From Thermotoga sp. (GTDB lineage Bacteria > Thermotogota > Thermotogae > Mesoaciditogales > Mesoaciditogaceae), in the NCBI GenBank assembly GCA_020722015.1, contig DYLQ01000015.1, positions 1 through 42,731 on the forward strand: a stretch of DNA of 42,731 bases, given 5' to 3'. A program made the translations under genes and the position numbers. How positions within the stretch are numbered: position 1 is the stretch's first letter; each line of letters opens with the position of its first letter. Shown piece by piece: positions 29,199-35,830 of the stretch. The notes beneath the pieces are model-generated. The model did no database searches. It worked only from the letters and a program-made list of their open reading frames with translations, and had not been told where the DNA came from.

Positions 29199-30164
29199 AT
29201 GCGAAAGACCCTGATCGTAAGTATAGTTATCGTTGCTGTCATTTTAATGGGTTCATTGGTTATGGCCACAACTTTCTCAGATGTACCGGCTACAAGTGTT
29301 TACGCAACTCCGGTAAATGTTGTAACCAATGACAACGTTATGACAGGAATCAACGGCCTTTTCCAGGGTTCACAAACTGTAGATAGGTATACATTGGCTC
29401 AGGTTGCTTACAACCTCATCAACTACATCGAGCAAAATCCATCTTTGGCAAAGGAAAGCGATCTCCAGGCATTACAAACTGTGGTCAACACGTTGAAAGA
29501 AAATTTATCTTCAAGTAATTCCATCGTGTTGACGCTGGAAAATCAAGTTTCAATCCTAACAACTGTCGTTGAACAGTTAAAGCAGGCAACAGCCGCAGCC
29601 TCTGAAACGGCTGGGAAAGCTTTGGTTCTTGCCAATGTTAACAACCAGATGATTGCGAATATGAACAAAGAAATCGCCGGATTAACACAGCAAGTCAATG
29701 GCCTTCAGACCTCTTTAGCGGAATTCAAAACTCAGGTCGCATCGACGACGAATAAATTGACACAGATGATAAACGACAACGCAACGTTCCTCTACAAGAA
29801 GATCGATCTTGTAAACCAGCAAGTCACGAAGAATACAACGGCCATAGCATCTTTGACGACAGCGCTTAACGATCTCAGCGCAAAAGAGTCAAACGACATT
29901 CAAGTTCTTACAACGCAACTTTCCACAACGAGAAATTATCTCGACAACCAGATAAGCTTCTTGAAAAATGATTTAAACAACACCAGAACAGAACTTACAA
30001 ATCAGATAAGCAATACCAAGGCAACTCTTGAAAGTGAAATCAACACGGTTAACAGCAAAGCCAACACGGCAACGTGGCTTGGTGCTGCTGGAATTGCCGT
30101 TGGTGGAGCTACTCTCGGGTTACTGTTGTACTTCATATGGTATTATTGGTATCCAAGTTACTGA
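29199..30164 (+). CDS. Omp-alpha-like toga anchor protein: signal peptide, SLH domain, coiled coil, C-terminal membrane segment
   Basis: A 321-residue secreted protein. Residues 1-23 are a signal peptide ending near MA-TT. Residues about 24-75 form an SLH domain (TFSDVPATSVYATPVNVVT, then VDRYTLAQVAYNLI) that should bind the cell wall. Residues about 85-285 are a long Gln/Asn/Thr-rich coiled coil, and 293-314 is a hydrophobic helix (AAGIAVGGATLGLLLYFIW). This is the order of Thermotoga Omp-alpha, a rod that spans the periplasm and holds the outer toga, though shorter than the roughly 400-residue original as I remember it. AAAGGAGGATGG precedes the ATG. It is expressed from its own strong promoter, together with the beta-barrel gene. 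Confidence 0.85.
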   Translation: MRKTLIVSIVIVAVILMGSLVMATTFSDVPATSVYATPVNVVTNDNVMTGINGLFQGSQTVDRYTLAQVAYNLINYIEQNPSLAKESDLQALQTVVNTLKENLSSSNSIVLTLENQVSILTTVVEQLKQATAAASETAGKALVLANVNNQMIANMNKEIAGLTQQVNGLQTSLAEFKTQVASTTNKLTQMINDNATFLYKKIDLVNQQVTKNTTAIASLTTALNDLSAKESNDIQVLTTQLSTTRNYLDNQISFLKNDLNNTRTELTNQISNTKATLESEINTVNSKANTATWLGAAGIAVGGATLGLLLYFIWYYWYPSY

Positions 30165-30220
30165 TTTTGATATAAACTCCTTCCTGACGGGCGAGCATCA
30201 GGTTAAAATTGGAGGTGGTA

Positions 30221-30304
30221 GTGAAAGTGCACGACTGTGAGTTTGAAAGTATTGGTAGTTCCTTATTTTGTATTTTTCAAAATTCTTTTAGAAGGGGGCT
30301 TTAA
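30221..30304 (+). CDS. Possible small open reading frame (27 residues) before the beta-barrel gene
   Basis: A GTG codon preceded by TTGGAGGTGGTA opens a 27-codon frame starting MKVHDCEF and ending in RRGL, whose stop is 3 nt before the beta-barrel ATG. The Shine-Dalgarno is strong and the arrangement would couple translation to the next gene. The peptide has two cysteines and no recognisable domain. It may be a leader peptide, or chance. There is no conservation evidence. Confidence 0.25.
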   Translation: MKVHDCEFESIGSSLFCIFQNSFRRGL

Positions 30305-30307
30305 AGC

Positions 30308-31243
30308 ATGAAAAAGGTATTAGTACTATCTGTAGTTGCGATCGCAATATTTGCGGTTGCGTCATTTGCATCGTTGAGTCTTTCAGGCGGCGGCGCTGTT
30401 CAGTGGACGATGAGTGCAAGTCCGGTGAGTTTGAGCATTTCTAGCTCTACTTGGTGGTTACAGGTTACTGGCTCTGGCACAGGGTATTCTTACACCGCAA
30501 ATCTGAATCCCTTCAGCATCAGCAGTTTTTACTTTACAATTCCTTTGATGACCAATCTTTCTCTTGTGACTGGTTATGAAGGTAACTTTGGAGAGTCTGT
30601 TTTCGGTGGATCTCAGTACTCTGGCCCTTCTGGTAACGTGGGATGGGTTGGATTTGGATATAGTGTGGCAAATTACGCAGGACTCCAATACACATCATCT
30701 GCATTTAACGCCTACGTTCAGACAACGGGCTTAAGCGCAACCAGTGTCAGTGCAGTCGCAGACATGCCAGTTGGCCCTGCGCATCTCTATGTTGGAGCTT
30801 ACTCTAATACATCATCCCTTTATGCAGGAGCAAATGCATCGGTAGGACCGGCTACTCTATTTGGATCACTTAATTACGCTTCTGGAGCACTTTCTTCCTA
30901 TACAGTTGGTGCCGCTGCAAATATGGGTTCAAACCAGCTTGGCGTTGAATATTCTATGGGAAATAACTTACTTGGTTGGTTTGATCTTGGAAACAACGTA
31001 GAAGTTAACGCTTCTCTCAGCAATGGAAGTTTTAGCGATCTTAATCTTAAGGCTTATATGACATTCGACAGAAATGTGGTAGACAAATTAGAAGTTAGCG
31101 CTTCTTTCAGCAATGGAGGTTTCAGCGATCTTAATCTTAAAGCTTATAAGACAGTCGTCGGAAATGTGGAAGGCGAATTAGCGGTATCTTATTCACCGTC
31201 TTCTTCTGTTAACGTAACAACTACGCTTTCCACTGCTTTCTGA
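30308..31243 (+). CDS. Secreted beta-barrel-like outer-membrane (toga) protein
   Basis: A 311-residue protein with a clear signal peptide (residues 1-21, ending FAVASFAS). The rest is dominated by alternating Ser/Gly/Asn/Tyr and hydrophobic residues (for example LYVGAYSNTSSLYAGANASV) and finishes with a C-terminal phenylalanine, as outer-membrane barrels recognised by the BAM machinery do. Strands of 8-10 residues can be drawn throughout. Residues about 232-291 are a tandem duplication of a 30-residue unit. It lies downstream of the Omp-alpha-like gene and ends at an intrinsic terminator, so it is plausibly the porin-like partner of the toga. I do not recognise a specific family. Confidence 0.7.
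   Translation: MKKVLVLSVVAIAIFAVASFASLSLSGGGAVQWTMSASPVSLSISSSTWWLQVTGSGTGYSYTANLNPFSISSFYFTIPLMTNLSLVTGYEGNFGESVFGGSQYSGPSGNVGWVGFGYSVANYAGLQYTSSAFNAYVQTTGLSATSVSAVADMPVGPAHLYVGAYSNTSSLYAGANASVGPATLFGSLNYASGALSSYTVGAAANMGSNQLGVEYSMGNNLLGWFDLGNNVEVNASLSNGSFSDLNLKAYMTFDRNVVDKLEVSASFSNGGFSDLNLKAYKTVVGNVEGELAVSYSPSSSVNVTTTLSTAF
31001..31180 (+). repeat. Tandem 90-bp duplication inside the beta-barrel gene
   Basis: Two in-frame 90-bp units (31001-31090 and 31091-31180) share most bases and encode 30-residue repeats with the core SDLNLKAY. The first reads NASLSNGSFSDLNLKAY and the second SASFSNGGFSDLNLKAY. The unit fits a hairpin of barrel strands. Confidence 0.8.
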
Positions 31244-31267
31244 TAAAATTTCTTTTTGTTATAATCC

Positions 31268-31298
31268 AATCCCCGGTTTATCACCGGGGATTTCTTTA
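31268..31298 (+). terminator. Intrinsic terminator after the beta-barrel gene
   Basis: AATCCCCGGT and ACCGGGGATT form a perfect 10-bp stem around a five-base loop (TTATC), followed by TTCTTT. It begins 24 nt after the stop and closes the envelope operon. Confidence 0.8.
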
Positions 31299-31363
31299 TG
31301 GAAAAGCAATCATTCTCCCACAGTATTCCCGCCCTGATCGTGAATCCCATACGAAAAGACCAA

Positions 31364-31391
31364 TGCGATCCTCGATGAACTCGAGGATGAC
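31364..31391 (-). repeat. REP-like palindromic repeat
   Basis: Minus strand: GTCATCCTCGAG followed by TTCATCGAGGATCGCA, identical to the copy at 42454-42481. It is a GC-rich imperfect palindrome in the convergent gap between the beta-barrel and MNT genes. The rest of this gap (31299-31476) shows no gene. Confidence 0.7.
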
Positions 31392-31476
31392 GTGGGGCGA
31401 TCCTCTCATTTATTTAAGGATAAGTTTTTAGGAAGCGAAGGCAAGAATCCTCCTCATTTCAATGGAGAGTAGTTCA

Positions 31477-31779
31477 CTATTGTTCAGGATTTTCTTCGTA
31501 AATCACAATATATCCGTCATCGATCATCTTTAAGATCGTATCTTTCATTCTCTCGTATTGTCTTGTGGTGTAAAGATGGGGTTCTATTCGTGGAATACCA
31601 AAGGTGTTTTTAACAATTGAGTAAGCATCTGATCGCACTTTTCCTTTGTATATGACAAGTACATCTACATCGCTTGCAACTGTGTACTTATCCTTGGCAT
31701 ACGAACCAAAAAGGATAACTTTTGAGATAGGGAGTAAAGCTTTAAGAATCGAGGATTTGTCTTTCAACTTATTTATCAT
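31477..31779 (-). CDS. MNT-type nucleotidyltransferase antitoxin
   Basis: A 100-residue minimal nucleotidyltransferase. The catalytic core is VILFGSYAKDKYTVASDVDVLVIY (GSYAK, then DVD), typical of MntA-type antitoxins that AMPylate and silence the HEPN toxin. The frame extends upstream to 31956, but that part lies inside the HEPN gene in another frame. ATG 31779 has AAGGAAGAG before it and gives a normal MNT length, with an 11-nt overlap with the HEPN stop. Together they form a type VII-like toxin-antitoxin pair. Confidence 0.88.
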   Translation of the reverse strand: MINKLKDKSSILKALLPISKVILFGSYAKDKYTVASDVDVLVIYKGKVRSDAYSIVKNTFGIPRIEPHLYTTRQYERMKDTILKMIDDGYIVIYEENPEQ

Positions 31780-32182
31780 CTCTTCCTTGTTGTATTTCGG
31801 ATAAAATATCTGAACAGAATTTGACGATCTCATCTGCATATCCGACAAGCCTTCTCGCCTCCTTTTTCGTGTACTTTTTCCATGGACTGCCTGACGGATG
31901 GGCATCTGGATATCTCGTTGGTATGTAAGATTTGTCGAGTTCCAAAGCTTTTTCAATCAAATTCTTTGAAACATCGAAATGTTGATTTAAAGCCTCAAGA
32001 AGATCTGCTACTGCATGACCCCATGCTTGGGCTCCGATTTTCTGGAAAACCGCTTTTACAGCCTTTTCGGCCGCTTGTTGGGAAGAAAAGCACGACCAGT
32101 CGTAGAAACCGTTCTCCATGTCAAATTTGGCATGTTCGATATCTTTTTTAGCCTGATCAAGCCAATCTTGACTTCTTTCCAT
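31769..32182 (-). CDS. HEPN-domain toxin protein
   Basis: A 137-residue all-helical HEPN protein. It has the N-terminal DWLDQAKKDIEHAKFDMENG helix, the SSQQAAEKAVKAVF helix, and YIPTRYPDAHPSG, which contains the RNase-type Rx4H motif (R-YPDA-H). HEPN proteins of this kind are RNases inhibited by their MNT partner, whose gene overlaps the 3' end. The ATG follows GGAGGAACAGT. Its promoter seems to come from the end of a MITE-like repeat, and an 18-bp palindrome overlaps the predicted transcription start. Confidence 0.9.
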   Translation of the reverse strand: MERSQDWLDQAKKDIEHAKFDMENGFYDWSCFSSQQAAEKAVKAVFQKIGAQAWGHAVADLLEALNQHFDVSKNLIEKALELDKSYIPTRYPDAHPSGSPWKKYTKKEARRLVGYADEIVKFCSDILSEIQQGRDDK

Positions 32183-32193
32183 ACTGTTCCTCC

Positions 32194-32211
32194 AATCGAG
32201 GTAACTCGATT
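32194..32211. promoter_or_regulatory. 18-bp palindrome at the HEPN/MNT transcription start, candidate operator
   Basis: AATCGAGGTAACTCGATT is a perfect 7-bp inverted repeat with a four-base centre. It sits between the -10 (32214-32219) and the ribosome binding site of the HEPN gene. The position suits autoregulation of the toxin-antitoxin operon. Confidence 0.5.
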
Positions 32212-32213
32212 TT

Positions 32214-32219
32214 ATTATA
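32214..32219 (-). promoter_or_regulatory. -10 element of the HEPN/MNT operon, at the MITE boundary
   Basis: On the minus strand TATAAT reads from 32219 to 32214, starting in the TATACTAAA end of the MITE-like copy 2. The -35 at 17 bp is poor. The transcript would start near 32207. Confidence 0.45.
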
Positions 32220-32370
32220 TACTAAATCTTTTTTAAAACCAGCATAATAAATTCAAATTTGACGGAGAGCAAATTGCCTTGCAGGTGGCCTCCGCAGCGA
32301 AGCGAGGACCAGATACCGAAAGGTAATTGCTGGAGTCAAATGACCTCATTTTTAAAATTGGTTTAGTGTA
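32218..32370 (+). repeat. MITE-like element, copy 2 (complete, about 153 bp)
   Basis: It begins TATACTAAATC and ends TTGGTTTAGTGTA, giving terminal inverted repeats. The whole sequence folds on itself: TTTGACGGAGAGCAAATTGC pairs with GGTAATTGCTGGAGTCAAA around a GC-rich core (CCTCCGCAGCGAAGCGAGG). It matches the reverse complement of 42605-42731 almost base for base. No reading frame of note. Confidence 0.8.
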
Positions 32371-32407
32371 TTCGCCTCTTAATTCGTGCCATACGTCATT
32401 CGTCGTA

Positions 32408-32416
32408 TGTTATAAT
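32408..32416 (+). promoter_or_regulatory. Extended -10 element for ispG-panC-degV
   Basis: TGTTATAAT is an extended -10 ending 19 nt before the ispG TTG start. No clear -35. Confidence 0.45.
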
Positions 32417-32435
32417 TAATGACGAAGGTGATGAT

Positions 32436-33509
32436 TTGACAAAAGTCGTTAAAATCGGAAATACTCTTATCGGTGGCGGAAATCCTGTGGCTGTCCAATC
32501 CATGACCAATACGGATACGAAAAATGTCGTTGCCACAGTTGAACAGATAAAGAAATTGGAATTGGCAGGATGTGAAATAGTGAGAGTCAGCGTCTATGAC
32601 GAAGAATGCGTTGAATCTTTGAAAACTATAAAATCCCTTGTCAAAATTCCAATTGTCGCAGATGTGCATTTTGATTATAAAATAGCCATAGGATCGATTC
32701 TCGCAGGGGTAGATAAGGTACGGATAAACCCCGGAAATATAGGTGCAAAATGGAAGGTCGAAGAAGTTGCGCGTGTTGCAAAGGATCATGGTGTCCCGAT
32801 AAGAGTCGGATCGAATGCTGGCTCAATAGATGAATCTTACCTTAAGAAATTCAACGACCCTGCCGATGCTCTTGTCCAAAGTGCAATAGATGAGGTGAAC
32901 GTACTTGAATCCTTCGGGTTCAACGATATAATCGTTGCCGTTAAATCTTCGGATCCGATTGAAACGATAGTCGCAAACGAAAAATTGTCCAAGATGACTT
33001 CTTATCCATTGCATATCGGCGTGACGGAAGCCGGTGTTTATGAAGATGCGATCGTTAAGTCTGCCTTTGCACTCGGCCATTTGCTTTACGAGAAAATAGG
33101 TGACACGATAAGAGTTTCGATCGCAGGAAATCCCGTCAACGAGATAGGAATTGCTCATTCTATACTTCAAAGTGTAAGGATTTTTGACGGTCCCGAGATC
33201 ATCGCATGTCCGACTTGCGCCCGTACTGAGATAAATGTCGAAGAACTGGCAAGAGATGTCAAAAAGTCACTTGCGGATGTTAAAGGTCGGATAAAAGTTG
33301 CCGTCATGGGATGCGTTGTCAACGGGCTTGGGGAGGCAAAGGGTGCGGATGTGGCCGTTTTTGGTACCAAAAGTGGTGGCGTAATTTACATGGATGGGAA
33401 AATGATCTCAACGGTAAGCAGGGAGAAAATTCTTTCCACTCTCAAAGATCTTGTTGTTGAGCATCTGAAAGGAGATAAAAAGTTTGAAAACGATAAATCA
33501 TGTAAGTGA
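32436..33509 (+). CDS. ispG: 4-hydroxy-3-methylbut-2-en-1-yl diphosphate synthase (IspG/GcpE)
   Basis: A 357-residue iron-sulfur enzyme of the MEP isoprenoid pathway, converting MEcPP to HMBPP. The N-terminal TIM barrel has [24 protein letters not shown] with [12 protein letters not shown] and RINPGNIG. The cluster cysteines are Cys258 and Cys261 (CPTCARTE) plus the one in [16 protein letters not shown]. The TTG at 32436 is preceded by GAAGGTGATG. It overlaps panC by 26 nt. ispD, an earlier step of the same pathway, lies at the right end of the window. Confidence 0.96.
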   Translation: MTKVVKIGNTLIGGGNPVAVQSMTNTDTKNVVATVEQIKKLELAGCEIVRVSVYDEECVESLKTIKSLVKIPIVADVHFDYKIAIGSILAGVDKVRINPGNIGAKWKVEEVARVAKDHGVPIRVGSNAGSIDESYLKKFNDPADALVQSAIDEVNVLESFGFNDIIVAVKSSDPIETIVANEKLSKMTSYPLHIGVTEAGVYEDAIVKSAFALGHLLYEKIGDTIRVSIAGNPVNEIGIAHSILQSVRIFDGPEIIACPTCARTEINVEELARDVKKSLADVKGRIKVAVMGCVVNGLGEAKGADVAVFGTKSGGVIYMDGKMISTVSREKILSTLKDLVVEHLKGDKKFENDKSCK

Positions 33510-34323
33510 GATGATTGAGATATCAAAGGATTACGGTGGTAAAAGTGTAGGCTTCGTTCCGACGATGGGAGCACTTCACGCAGGTCATCTTTCTCTTGTA
33601 AAAGAGGCGAGAAAGCAAAACGATATCGTCGTTGTGAGTGTTTTTGTCAATCCCGCTCAATTCGGTCCGAGAGAAGATTTCAGCGCATACCCAAGGATGA
33701 TCGATAAGGATCAAAAACTGCTTGAAGGCGAGAACGTCGATTACATGTTTTCGCCCGAGACTTCTGAGATGTATCCGAAAGATTTTTCGACGTCAATTCA
33801 CGTTGGAAATCTTACAGATTATCTTTGCGGCTATTACAGGCCCGGCCATTTTGATGGCGTTGTCTTGGTTGTGAACAAACTTTTCAACATAGTAAAACCA
33901 ACTCGCGCTTATTTTGGGCAGAAAGATGCACAACAATTCAGGGTACTTAAAAGCATGGTCTGTGATTTGAACATGAACGTTGAGATGATCGAAATGCCTA
34001 TAGTCAGAGAGGCAGATGGTCTTGCTTTGAGTTCAAGAAACATGTATCTTTCTCCTGAAGAAAGAAAGGAAGCTCCTATCCTTCATTTGGCGATAAAATA
34101 TGCAGTTGATCAGATAAAATTGGGGAGAAAAGATGCCTACAAGATAAAAAGGGAAGCCATGAATAAATTGGGAATCTATCCAGACATCAAAATCCAATAT
34201 TTTGAAATCGTAGATGAGAAAACACTTGTACCGGTCTCAAAGATAACCTCTAAAGTAATAGTTGCCGCTGCGATCTTTCTTGGAAAAACAAGACTTATAG
34301 ACAATGAAATCGTAAACGTTTGA
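33484..34323 (+). CDS. panC: Pantothenate synthetase
   Basis: A 279-residue ligase joining pantoate and beta-alanine with ATP. The signature [21 protein letters not shown] contains the HxGH motif; [32 protein letters not shown] and YFGQKDAQQ bind substrate, and [11 protein letters not shown] is the KMSKS-like loop. The TTG start has AAAGGAGATAAAAAGT in front and lies within the end of ispG. The stop overlaps the possible TTG of the next gene. Role: coenzyme A precursor synthesis. Confidence 0.96.
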   Translation: MKTINHVSEMIEISKDYGGKSVGFVPTMGALHAGHLSLVKEARKQNDIVVVSVFVNPAQFGPREDFSAYPRMIDKDQKLLEGENVDYMFSPETSEMYPKDFSTSIHVGNLTDYLCGYYRPGHFDGVVLVVNKLFNIVKPTRAYFGQKDAQQFRVLKSMVCDLNMNVEMIEMPIVREADGLALSSRNMYLSPEERKEAPILHLAIKYAVDQIKLGRKDAYKIKREAMNKLGIYPDIKIQYFEIVDEKTLVPVSKITSKVIVAAAIFLGKTRLIDNEIVNV

Positions 34324-34328
34324 CGACT

Positions 34329-35135
34329 ATGGCAAAGATAAAAGTCATAACCGATAATTCCTGTGATCTGCCTTCGGAATGGTTTAAGGAAAATGATGTT
34401 GAGGTTATCAAATTAAAAACGCTTATCGACGGGCAGGAAAAAAATATAGCCTCAGATGAAATTGTCGATGAATTTAAAAAGGGAAGAAAAGTAACAACCT
34501 CTCAGCCTATCCCAAACGAATTTGAAAAATTGTACGAGAAAGTTCTCGAAGAATACGATGGGATTCTTTCCGTTCATCTATCGTCTAAATTGAGTGGCAC
34601 ATATAACAGTGCAACAATGGCAGCCAAAAAATTTCAAGGCAGAGTTGAAACCGTAGATTCACTCACAACAACATCTGCGCTTGGTGCCATGGTTGCAAAG
34701 GCTGTTGAACTTTCAAAAACAGGTGACTTAAAAAAAAGCGCTGATGAATTGAGAAAGCTTTCTTTGACCGTCAAAACAATCTTTGGTGTTCAAACAGTTG
34801 AAAATCTTTCGAAAGGCGGAAGGGCATATCTTATAGCCGGGAAACTTGCCAATTTGCTCAATGTAAAACCTGTTTTGAAAGGAGAAGATGGGGAAATAAA
34901 ATTTCATAAGATCGTTCTCGGTTTTCAAAGAGTTTTGAGGGAAATTGTCAACTACATCGAATCTTACGATGTCATGGATAAAAAAATTTACATATCGCAC
35001 GTTAACGCACAGGAAAGCGTGAATTACATCATCTCAAAGCTCAAAAATTACACTTTTACCGTTAGTCCGGCAAGTCCTGCCATAGCTTTGAATGCCGGAG
35101 AAGGAGCTGTGCTTATTGGATTTTTGATTTTGTGA
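34329..35135 (+). CDS. DegV-family fatty-acid-binding protein
   Basis: A 268-residue protein of the DegV/FakB family, which present bound fatty acids to a FakA-type kinase. The N-terminal VITDNSCDLPSEW, the SSKLSGTYNSA loop and FGVQTVENLSKGGRAYLI in the second domain are diagnostic. FakA is not in the window. The start could be ATG 34329 or TTG 34320 (which overlaps the panC stop as TTGA); neither has a good Shine-Dalgarno, suggesting translational coupling. Confidence 0.9.
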   Translation: MAKIKVITDNSCDLPSEWFKENDVEVIKLKTLIDGQEKNIASDEIVDEFKKGRKVTTSQPIPNEFEKLYEKVLEEYDGILSVHLSSKLSGTYNSATMAAKKFQGRVETVDSLTTTSALGAMVAKAVELSKTGDLKKSADELRKLSLTVKTIFGVQTVENLSKGGRAYLIAGKLANLLNVKPVLKGEDGEIKFHKIVLGFQRVLREIVNYIESYDVMDKKIYISHVNAQESVNYIISKLKNYTFTVSPASPAIALNAGEGAVLIGFLIL

Positions 35136-35143
35136 GCCTGTGA

Positions 35144-35160
35144 TATGATATAATTATTTC
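35144..35160 (+). promoter_or_regulatory. Extended -10 placing the transcription start at the GTG of the CPBP gene
   Basis: TGATATAAT has its hexamer at 35149-35154. The usual start about 7 nt later falls on the GTG at 35161, and no Shine-Dalgarno is present. A leaderless mRNA is suggested. A possible -35 (TTGATT, 35124) has a 19-bp spacer. Confidence 0.45.
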
Positions 35161-35814
35161 GTGAAAGAAAAAAACGATGGGATTTACACCGATTTTTTTG
35201 ATTTGCTTTTAATTTTAGCAATTGATTTCCCGATCTTTTTACTTCTTGCGATTTCCAAATATTTAGGCTGGGCCTCCGATACTCTCTCTGCCTTTCTGCT
35301 GATACTACTTTCTGTCCTGACTATATTGGGCTTCCATTTTATTTTGAAAAAAAAGGGATATGGGATTGGATCTTGGTTTAGAATATCTTCTTTTGGACCC
35401 GATCTTGTATGGAGCGTCGTAGTATTCCCCGGTATTTTCGCTGTTTACCTTGCGATGAGTTTTTTAACTTTCTTTATATGGTCTGAACCCATATTTTCAA
35501 AGATGAACATGAACCCAAATGCCGTTATGGCCGTCATATCTTTAGGATTGTTTTTTCCAGTTGCAGAAGAGGTCATTTTCAGAGGAGCAATTTATGGATA
35601 TCTGAAACATTTCTTTTCTCCGGAGTTGGCCATGATTTTGACCTCTGTAGCCTTTGCGGTTGTGCATCCTTTTGAAGATTGGATGAGAATGTTTGTTTTC
35701 GGAATGCTGTTAAATTTGCTATACTATAAGAGAGGAACCCTGACGGTAAGTTCAACAGTTCATGTTATGGTTAGTCTGATTTATCTTTCCATTTCTTACT
35801 TGCCAAGGGTTTGA
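35161..35814 (+). CDS. CPBP (Abi/CaaX-type) intramembrane metalloprotease
   Basis: A 217-residue membrane protein with about six hydrophobic helices. The protease motifs are AEEVIFRGAIYGYL (EExxxR), FAVVHP (FxxxH) and the final TVHVMVSL. CPBP proteins are type II CAAX prenyl protease relatives with varied targets, often in stress or peptide self-immunity; the target here is unknown. Start GTG 35161, probably leaderless. It ends 16 nt before clpC, so it may be the first gene of the clpC operon. Confidence 0.88.
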   Translation: MKEKNDGIYTDFFDLLLILAIDFPIFLLLAISKYLGWASDTLSAFLLILLSVLTILGFHFILKKKGYGIGSWFRISSFGPDLVWSVVVFPGIFAVYLAMSFLTFFIWSEPIFSKMNMNPNAVMAVISLGLFFPVAEEVIFRGAIYGYLKHFFSPELAMILTSVAFAVVHPFEDWMRMFVFGMLLNLLYYKRGTLTVSSTVHVMVSLIYLSISYLPRV

Positions 35815-35830
35815 AAGAGGGTGGTTTATC

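Noticed and set aside
31780-31956. N-terminal extension of the MNT antitoxin to 159 residues
   Set aside because: The extra 59 codons are the HEPN gene read in another frame; ATG 31779 has a ribosome binding site and gives the family length.
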